Notes under the pieces: generated by a model
Seen by the model: only the letters and a program-made list of their open reading frames with translations
Told to the model about the DNA's origin: nothing
Databases searched by the model: none
Part shown: in pieces, positions 56,786 to 64,000 of the stretch
How the letters are laid out: the number at the start of each line of letters is the position of its first letter
Numbering within the stretch: the stretch's first letter is position 1
Position numbers and translations under genes: made by a program
Assembly: GCA_015179025.1 (NCBI GenBank)
Contig: WHUX01000071.1
Coordinates: 124,001-188,000 of the forward strand
Reading direction: 5' to 3'
Length of the DNA: 64,000 bases
From: Terfezia claveryi
Lineage: Eukaryota > Ascomycota > Pezizomycetes > Pezizales > Pezizaceae

Positions 56786-56806
56786 TTATTGACACTAGCA
56801 AGGGAC
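56761..56806 (+). promoter_or_regulatory. Predicted -1 frameshift signal of element H
   Basis: GGGAAAA at 56761-56767 in gag phase, spacer GGAAA (5 nt), stem GTCCCTT (56773-56779) with AAGGGAC (56800-56806) and TAGT with ACTA inside. The pol frame (-1) is open downstream into the protease. Confidence 0.8.
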
Positions 56807-59800
56807 CTGCTCTAGGTCATTTATCTTTGTCTGCGTTTTCTTTGCCTACATCTATGTCTGTTAATGAGTCTCGCCTGTTTGGCGAGCACTTCGTTGTACC
56901 TATAACTGTCAAGTTCAATGATAAAATAGTGGTTACATCAGCTCTCATAGATTGTGGTGCTTCAGGAATAGCATTTATTGACCAGACCTTCGTCAGTAAA
57001 AACTCTATACCAACCTCCAAGCTAAAGACTCCCCGCTTTCTTGATGTTATCGACAACCACCCTATCTCTTCTGGGGCAATTACTGACCTCGCATACCTGC
57101 CCAGCACCATGGGTAATCACTCGGAAGATCTCCTAATGTTCGTAACCAAGCTAAAGTACCCTATTGTCCTTGTGATCCCCTAGCTTAGAATGCATGATGT
57201 ATCAGTCAGCTTCGGCTCTTATACCTTGCGATTCAACAGCCCTTATTATAAAAAACACTGTGGGGATCCAAAAACCACTGTCACTGGGCTATGCGCATTA
57301 CCACCCCCAATAATCCACCCAACTCAGGTGGTACTCCTACCTGTACACATCAATGCCACCATTCCCCTAGTTTCCCCTGTGCTCCCAGTTTCCCCTGTGC
57401 CCTTGTTGTCCCCTGTGCCTCCGGTTTCCTCTGTCCCCTCTATGCCCCCGAGTCCCCAAAAATCTCTGAATGTTAGCTTCATCGGAGCAGGAGCTTTCGC
57501 TTACCTCACCAGGAGGTACAAGCTGAAGGCTCATGCCCTGTCTATATATGAGGTGAACCTGGAGATCAATAAGATGCCGTCTAAGGAGGAGTGGAAGCCC
57601 CTGGTTCCAGATGAATACCACGAGTTCATTGATCTGTTCTCGGAAAAAGCCATGGAGAAACTCACACCCTACCGACCCTATAACCATACTATTCTACTAA
57701 TAGAGGGTAAGACCCCTCCCTATGGTCCCCTCTACGGAATGTCCCGATTAGAGCTGGAAGCTTTAAAAAAGTACTTGGAGGAAAACCTCAACAAGAGCTT
57801 CATTCACTACAGCTCCTCACTAGCAGGCGCCCCGGTGCTATTTGTCAAGAAATCAGATAGTTCTCTTAGGCTATGTATGGACTATCGGGGCCTGAATGAG
57901 ATAATGGTCAAGAACAGGTATCTCCTGCCTCTAATTCAGGAGATATTAGCCAGGCTTTCCAAGGCCAAATAGTTCACCAAACTGGATTTGAGAGGGGCAT
58001 ACAACCTGGTACAGATTGCTAAGGGGGAGGAGTGGAAAACGGCCTTCCGAACTCGCTATAGCCACTTCGAGTACAATGTCATATCCTTCGGCTTAACTAA
58101 CGCCCCGGCCTCTTTCCAACACTTCATTAATAACACCCTGTGAGACTTCTCGGATGTGTTTTGCACGGCTTACCTCGACGATATCTTGATTTATTTGGAT
58201 ACTCTAGCAGAATACAAGATTTATGTCCGGCAGGTGTTGGAAAAGCTGGAGCAAGCCGGATTGTACCTCAAGCCCAAGAAATACGAGTTTCATATGCAAG
58301 AGGTCAGGTATCTGTGACTGATCATCACTACGGAGGGCATTAGGATGGACCCTGCCAAGGTTACCACTGTCCAGGAATAGCAAATCCCAGCAAATCTCAA
58401 GGACGTCCAAGCCTTCCGGGGATTCGCTAACTTCTACCGACGGTTTATTCTAGAGTATTCGAAGATTGTAGCCCCGCTTACCCCACTGACTAAAAAAGAC
58501 CGGCACTTCGACTGGAATCCAAAAGCCCAATCTGCCTTCCAGAACCTCAAGGAAGCCTTCTGCTCAGTACCGATCCTAGCACATTTCAACCCTAACCAGG
58601 AATGTGTCGTCGAAACTGATGCCTCCGATAGTCCGACTATATCTCCGCAGGAATCCTCTCTCAGTATGTTAACGGCATCCTCTACCTAGTGGCCTACTTC
58701 TCGAAAAAGCACTCCCCAGGTGAGTACAACTATGAGATCTACGACAAGGAGCTAATGGCCATCGTAAGGGTGTTCAAGGAGTGGAGGCCACATCTGAAGT
58801 CAGCTAAGGGGATTATCGAGGTATTATCTGATCACAAAAACCTTGAGTATTTTACAATTACCAAGCTGCTTAACCGACTGCAGGCTAGGTGGTTGGAATT
58901 CCTCTCTCGGTTCAACTTTAAGATCAAGTACCGACCCGGAAAAGCTAGTGGCAAGCCTGATGCGTTAACCCAGAGATCAGGAGATCTCTCTAAGAGGGGG
59001 GATGAAAGGCTAAAATACCAAAATCAGGTGGTATTGAAGCCCGAAAACCTTAATCTGGTGGCCAATGTCCTTGCTGAGGCTGATGTGGAGGCTGAGGCTA
59101 ATGCGGAGTCTGAGGCGAGAGCTGACCTCCGACAACTAGTGAGACAGGCATACGAGGATAACCTCCTGGCCAAGGAAATTATTGCTGCAGTGGATTCCGG
59201 CCAGCGCCACTACCCCAAAATCTCCCTAGCCGAGTGTACCGTCTAGAAGGGCCTTCTATACTATCGTGATCAGCTCTATATACCAGAAGGAAGGTTACGG
59301 CTGAAGCTAATAGAAGAGCATCTTGACAGCCTAGTTGCAAGTCACCTTGGAGTGGCAAAAACTTTAGAGCTTCTGACTAGGGAGTATACCTGGATTGACC
59401 AGCGGAAGGACGTAGAGCGGTACATACGGAACTACCATGTTTGCAAGTGTGCTAAGCCTGTTCGCCATGCCCCGTACGGGACTCTGAAACCTCTAGAAAT
59501 TTTGGATTGGCCCTGGCTACACCTTACTATGGATTTTATGACGGGATTGCCGGAAGACTCGAGGTTCAATGCCATCATGATGGTGGTACACCGGTTGACA
59601 AAGATGAGGCATATTGTACCTTGTCGGGATACCTGTTCTACTCAGTAGCTGGCCAACCTCTACCTCAACAATATGTTCCAGTACTACAGGCTCCCCGAAT
59701 CCATTGTGTCTGACCATGGCCCTTAGTTTACCTCGGACTTTTGGAGAGCATTCTGCGAGCTTCTAGGGGTTAAAGTGTGTTTGTCTACAGCATATTACCT

Positions 59801-60561
59801 CTAGATGGATGGCCAATCGGAGAGGATGAACGCCATTATGGAGCAATACCTGCGGGCCTTTGTCAATTACTAGCAGGATAACTGAGTTTCATTGTTGGCC
59901 ACCTGCAAGTTTGCCACGAACAACCAGTTCTTGAAATCCTTCAAAACCTCGCCTTTCCTGGCTAACTACGGTTGGCACCTCTGGTTTGTGGATGCCCTAG
60001 TGCCTCTGCAAAAAGCCCACCCCCCAGCTAAAAAGTTCACGGTTGAGATCGCTGAACTCCATCGTACCCTGAAAGCCGAGCTAGGATATGCGCAAGCCAG
60101 GCAAGCTGAGTATGCCAATGGATTACGGTTGCCAGCCCCCAGATACCAGCCAAGGGACAAGGTGTGGCTCTCCAGCTAGCACTTCCAGACAGAGCGGCCA
60201 TCTCGCAAACTCGACTACAAGTTCTTAGATCCATTTGAGGTGTTGGCCGCTGTGGGCACTCATGCCTATCGACTGAGGTTCGCTAAGGACATCAAACGCC
60301 ACCTGGTTGTCCATGTCTCCGAGATCGAGCCCGCTGCAGAGGACCCTCTTCCAGGACAGAAATACCCCCCACCCCCTCCCGTAGTTATCGAAGGTGAGGA
60401 AGAATAGGAGGTTGAGGAGGTACTAGACTTGCGGAAGAGGTATGGGCGATTGCAGTATAAGGTTAAATAGCTGGGGGATGAGGAGGCTACTTGGCAACCC
60501 ACAAGATTTGGTTACCCTATTCTACCAGCGATACCTCAAGAAGCCTCGCCCAGTTGAATGA
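56790..60561 (+). pseudogene. Element H pol: protease, RT, RNase H, integrase, chromodomain
   Basis: Protease DCGASGIAF near 56952, stop at 57181. Linker with PVSPV-type repeats. RT starts in frame 57190-57972 with a Trp-to-stop change at 57970, and continues with YLDDILIYL near 58173. An 8-bp insertion near 58629-58636 shifts the frame before RNase H. RNase H and the HHCC region (58689-59246) contain DKELMAIVRVFKEWRPH, where C and G have a stop for Trp. Integrase core has MDFMTGLPEDS (59530), a degraded second Asp (SDHGP) and SERMN. The chromodomain near 60395-60520 has Trp lost to stops. Stops at 59246, 59646, 59865 and others. Confidence 0.88.
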
Positions 60562-60701
60562 TGTCAGACCTTTTGCATTCTTGTTATTGTTTGGAGTTGG
60601 GGTTCTTGTTTCTACTCCTGTTGTTGTTTTCTTTGTTGATTTTGCTGGTTATCGTACCCAGGCCTCCTAGTTGCTAGAGCTCTAGCCTAAAGGGGGAATA
60701 G
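60562..60701 (+). other. 3' untranslated tail and polypurine tract of element H
   Basis: Short T-rich tail after the chromodomain stop, ending TAAAGGGGGAATAG before the 3' LTR. Confidence 0.7.
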
Positions 60702-61214
60702 TATAACAACCGTGTGTTCAGTTGTCATTACCTGCGATCACAGGTGATAGGTCATTGTTATCATTACCTTGTTTGGCTTCTGAGATAGGGAAGCTTATTT
60801 CCCCTATTGCCCTGACCGAGTTATGTATATATAGAGCCTGTACCTTGTACTGTCATTGGATCCTAATCTAATGTCTTGTATACCCAATACAGGACCTTGC
60901 TTCTCCCAGCGCTTGTGCACCTCCCTTATGCACATCCTTGTCTCATACAAAACAACTCTGCAGCACAGCAGCCTCCCTTGACACACGCGGCAACTGCCTC
61001 TGCATGTCTCATATCCCTTGCCCTCTGCCTCTCTTGCCTCTTGCCCTTGCCTACTGTCTCAGCCTTCCCCTAGTCATATACGTAGCGTTCCTACATGTGT
61101 CTTACCTTAGCCTTTCCCCAGATCATACACGTAGCGCTCCTACGTGTGCGATTCCCTCTTGCCACTATCCCGGCATACCCCTTGGTCGCCTTGTCCCCCA
61201 GAGCCCTCATTACA
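60702..61214 (+). repeat. LTR2, 3' LTR of element H
   Basis: 513 bp. It begins TATAACAACCGTG (TG changed to TA) and ends CCTCATTACA. It keeps one imperfect palindromic unit (near 60729-60749) against four in the 5' LTR. The TSD CCTAC follows. Confidence 0.9.
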
Positions 61215-62861
61215 CCTACAAAGAAATTTCAGGCTCAAATAGCTCCAGCAGGAGCCAGCAGCAGTCCAAACTGCTGCCACCACTACCAGAGCCCAGACCC
61301 AACAACAATAACAAGAGAGTGAGGAAAGAAGAAGGTCAGTTATAAGAAAACCCAAGTTTAAAATAGTAATTAAAAAAAGACCTAGTTCATTCTCTCCCTC
61401 CACTCTTGCTGCCTCTGAGGCAGAGGACCCATAGGAATGGACCCTTGTGGATCAATCCTCTGACTCAGATAAATTTGAGGAATGGGAAAGAGCCAGGGAA
61501 CCCATGACTATAGAATAGATAGAACAGTCCTTGAGAAGGGCTGACAGGGGTTCTGTAGTTATGGGAAACCTTCAGGAGTGGAACCCCACTCTTGAAGGTA
61601 CCTTGAAAAAAAGGGCAGCCTCACCTAAGTGCAAGGATAAGGTAGACAACAAGAATGTGCACTTCTAGCCTCCTCCTCCTCCAGGAGCCTCACCTGCATC
61701 CTCTGTCAGCACCCTTCCTGACACCTCCCTTAAGGATCCAATCCTCCCATCTTCCTCCAACAAAACTCAGACACAACAGTTTTGTTCCTAATGTAGTAAA
61801 AATGGCCACACACACACCCAATGCAATAACAAAGATCCTAGTATTAATCTTTGTGAAAAATGTTGGGCAATTGGATATTTTAAGGAGGAATGCTCTAGAG
61901 GTATTAAATTTCCTCCTCCCAGATGCACCAACTGCATGGAAACCATTCATCTCAGCAACAAATGCACCCTTGACAACAAACTCTATCCACTACCAAAGCA
62001 GACTATCAAAAAATGTAGCATATGCAACCAAGATGGCCACTGGTCTCATCTATACCCAGGACTCCCAAAAGTCACTACCACAGAAGGAAAGGAGATACCA
62101 AGATGCAACTATTGTCTTGGTTACCATAACCTGAACAAAAACTTTGTCAGCTCCTGTAACACTAGAAAAAATAATCTGAAGGCCCTCAATAAGCCCTTCC
62201 ATAACAGTGACCACCTGAAAAAGACACTAGAAGTTTAAGATGATAATGAAAAGAGTATGGAACCAGATTTGGTAATTACTAAGTAGATAAGAGATCATGA
62301 GTTAGAATGGCACTATGGGAAAGAGATGGAAAAAGATATAGTGTTTGGGCCACTATACTTAAGAGTCAAAAAGGGTGAACAGGTACCTACAGCAAAGGTA
62401 CAGGATAGGTTCATGTACCTGCTGAAGAATTTTGCATAGAGGATGGTTATTCCTAAAGGACTACAAGTTAAAGGTAACACTGCCTCTGAAGCCCTTATCT
62501 AACAAGCATATATCACTACTGGATATAGAGGCCTTGCAAAAACAATACATGAGCTTACCAATAAGTACATCTTTCAGGATTTTTATAAGCAGGTTGAAGA
62601 ATTTGTGAAGAGTTGTAAAACCTGCCAAATCACCAAAGGATCTATACAGAAACCCCCTGGATTCTTTACTCCCCTTAATATACCTACTAGGCTATGGGGT
62701 AGTATAGCTATGGATTTTCTTAGTATGGAACTTGTTATAATTTCATGTACTGAATTTACTCTTAGTTACAGAACTTCTGTTGATGATAAGCCTCATATGT
62801 TGATATTTCATAAGTTATTGGTCATGACTGACAGGCATTCTGATTTTATATTTTTACTATC
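61215..62861 (+). pseudogene. Element A pol: zinc-knuckle linker and integrase first half
   Basis: Resumes A after H with QRNFRLK. An acidic region (DSDKFEEWERAREPM) and LQEWNPTLEGTLKKRAASP lead to five knuckle units between about 61785 and 62140: CS-stop-CSKNGHTHTQC, CEKCWAIGYFKEEC (His lost), CTNCMETIHLSNKC, CSICNQDGHWSHLY and CNYCLGYHN. The linker ends near EDNEKSMEPDLVIT. The integrase zinc domain (YITTGYRGLAKT ... CKTCQITKGS) lies near 62505-62645, and the core begins with IAMDFLSMEL. It is cut at 62861 by a solo LTR (TSD CTATC). Confidence 0.82.
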
Positions 62862-63489
62862 TGTAAGGAAGTGGCTTACTCATACCCTATGACTAACCCT
62901 CTCCCTCCCAAATATATTTCTAATATATTTTCTTACTCAGCAAGCATCTCAAAACACACAACATTCTATGTGCTGTCTGACTTGCTAATATTTTATATGC
63001 TTTCACATGCTTTCACATGTTATCACATGCTTTCACATGTATAAGTCTAGGAAAGACTTAACCTATTTTGTACTAGATAGTATTTGGAAGTACTATCTAG
63101 AGGATCAGATGATGCTGATCTTTATCACATGTAAGGGTCAGATGATAGTGTACTGCCTCAGCACTGCCCCAGCACTGCCCCGTTGGAAACACATATAGTC
63201 CCCTGAAATTCCCTTCAGTTGGACAAATAGTTAGAACTCAGAACATAGTTAGAGTACAATTAATATAGAAGTTCCACTGGTTAATCTTCTAAGTGCCTTT
63301 GGCACTCCTATACTACTTTACCTATTACAGTAATTTTATGCTACTGATAATAACTTTAATAGTGAGAATAAATAATACACTATTAGTAATCTACTTTGTA
63401 GTATACATTACTAGCCTGAGATTATCTGATTAGATTAGATCCTTATCTAATCTAATCTAATCTTCCAGTCCCCTTAACAATACTTTACA
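62862..63489 (+). repeat. Solo LTR3, inverted relative to the LTRs of B
   Basis: 628 bp, TGTAAGGAAGTGG to ACTTTACA, the reverse complement of the repeat at 1243 and 53110. It is flanked by CTATC (62857-62861) and CTACC (63490-63494), a 5-bp TSD with one transition. It is a remnant of a third A/B-family insertion, here in the integrase of A. Confidence 0.9.
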
Positions 63490-64000
63490 CTACCTGTTGT
63501 AGATAATATTAACATATTAAGAGTTATTGATATCTTTGAAAGATTCATTAAGCCTAATGTGGGATTTCCTTATGAAATTGTTTCTGACCAAGACCCCTTG
63601 TTTATGTCTACTATATTTCAAGATTGGATGCAGAAAAATGGAATTATGTATAAAGCATCTTCCTTATATCATCCCCAAACTAATGGGATAAGTGAAAGGA
63701 AGAATAGAATAATTATTCCTATATTTGCAGCTAAGAAGCTGGAACAAGGGATGAATTAGGTAAAAGCTACACCTTTTGTTTAAACAGAGATGAATGCAAG
63801 AGTTAGTTCTATAAGAGGACACTCTCCTTTCTTTACTAAGCTAGTATACCAGCCTAATTTGTCTGCACCTATCCTACCTCACCCTATACCTACCTACTCA
63901 AACCCTATAACCAGATTTTACCAAGTTGCTGAAAACCTTACTAAAGCAAAAAAGAACCAAATTCAGTAAGCCAACAAATACAGAAGAGCCTCTCCTAATT
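63490..64000 (+). pseudogene. Element A pol: integrase core, second half, running off the window
   Basis: It reads VVDNINILRVIDIFERFIKP, GFPYEIVSDQDPLFMSTIF (second Asp of the DDE triad), YHPQTNGISERKNRIIIP (Glu) and FAAKKLEQGMN. Stops follow, then MNARVSSIRGHSPFFTKLVYQPNL. The same segment in B is unbroken around FAA except for the C insertion. A chromodomain is expected beyond 64000. Confidence 0.88.

Larger units (their letters stand above)
54460..61214 (+). mobile_element. Element H: Ty3/Gypsy chromovirus with LTR2, sister of D
   Basis: LTRs 54460-55621 (enlarged by a solo LTR) and 60702-61214, with TSD CCCAC (54455-54459) against CCTAC (61215-61219), one mismatch. It is about 6.25 kb without the solo LTR. 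Gag (about 55650-56785), frameshift signal (56761-56806) and pol (56790-60561) follow the plan of C, D and G. It is strongly decayed, with many stops, and its gag is the most diverged of the four. Confidence 0.92.
1..64000 (+). mobile_element. Element A: outermost Ty3/Gypsy element, four pieces, both ends outside the window
   Basis: A is the substrate for the other insertions. Its pieces are 1-1242 (RT), 53757-54459 (RNase H), 61215-62861 (zinc-knuckle linker and first half of integrase) and 63490-64000 (rest of integrase). The pieces join when B (TSD TTCAC), H (TSD CCCAC/CCTAC) and a solo LTR (TSD CTATC/CTACC) are removed, and the order RT, RNase H, linker, integrase then matches element B, a second copy of the same family on the other strand. 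Neither LTR of A is inside the window. It is the oldest element by nesting order and carries many in-frame stops. Confidence 0.9.

Noticed and set aside
1..64000. Host genes, tRNA, rRNA or a secondary-metabolite locus.
   Set aside because: Every stretch could be assigned to one of the nested elements or their LTRs, and no other coding or RNA signal was found.

Overview
The whole window is transposable-element DNA. I find no host gene, tRNA, rRNA or CRISPR array. The elements are Ty3/Gypsy LTR retrotransposons, several ending in a chromodomain, plus one Plavaka-type DNA transposon whose genes carry 44-60 bp GT..AG introns. Together these point to a basidiomycete fungus (Agaricomycetes) with a retrotransposon-inflated genome. 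The species cannot be named from this sequence.

The window is a set of nested insertions, and almost every junction can be read from its target-site duplication (TSD). The outermost element A (+ strand) runs off both ends and survives in four pieces: 1-1242, 53757-54459, 61215-62861 and 63490-64000. Element B (- strand, 1243-53756, TSD TTCAC) sits in the RNase H region of A and is of the same family. Element C (+, 2983-9328, TSD GCTGC) sits in the integrase of B. Element D (-, 10548-47141, TSD AGGGC) sits in the zinc-knuckle linker of B. Element E (+, 11558-41891, TSD GCAT) sits in the integrase tail of D. Inside E lie a Plavaka transposon (about 13281-21570, in gag), element F (+, 23954-30557, TSD ATAAT, in RT) and element G (+, 35334-41544, TSD TTGAC, in the 3' LTR). 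On the right, A also carries element H (+, 54460-61214, TSD CCCAC/CCTAC), whose 5' LTR holds an inverted solo LTR (54474-54974). A further solo LTR of the A/B family lies at 62862-63489. The deepest chain, A>B>D>E>F, has five levels. With younger insertions removed, the sizes are about B 9.6 kb, C 6.3, D 6.3, E 9.2, F 6.6, G 6.2 and H 6.2 kb.

C, D, G and H share one coding plan: gag with a CCHC knuckle, then protease, RT, RNase H, integrase and chromodomain. At the gag/pol boundary all four keep a slippery heptamer, a 5-nt spacer and a hairpin holding the gag stop, which predicts programmed -1 frameshifting. A and B carry an unusual linker of roughly 530 residues with five CCHC-like knuckles between RNase H and integrase. 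E carries an extra ORF with its own TATA-like box between pol and the 3' LTR. Nearly every reading frame is broken, mostly by C-to-T or G-to-A changes. C is the least damaged, with four stops in pol.

A/B and F are AT-rich, whereas C/D/G/H are GC-rich and more CpG-rich. All LTR boundaries, TSDs and frames were read by eye. Divergence values, dating and family names below the superfamily level would need alignment.
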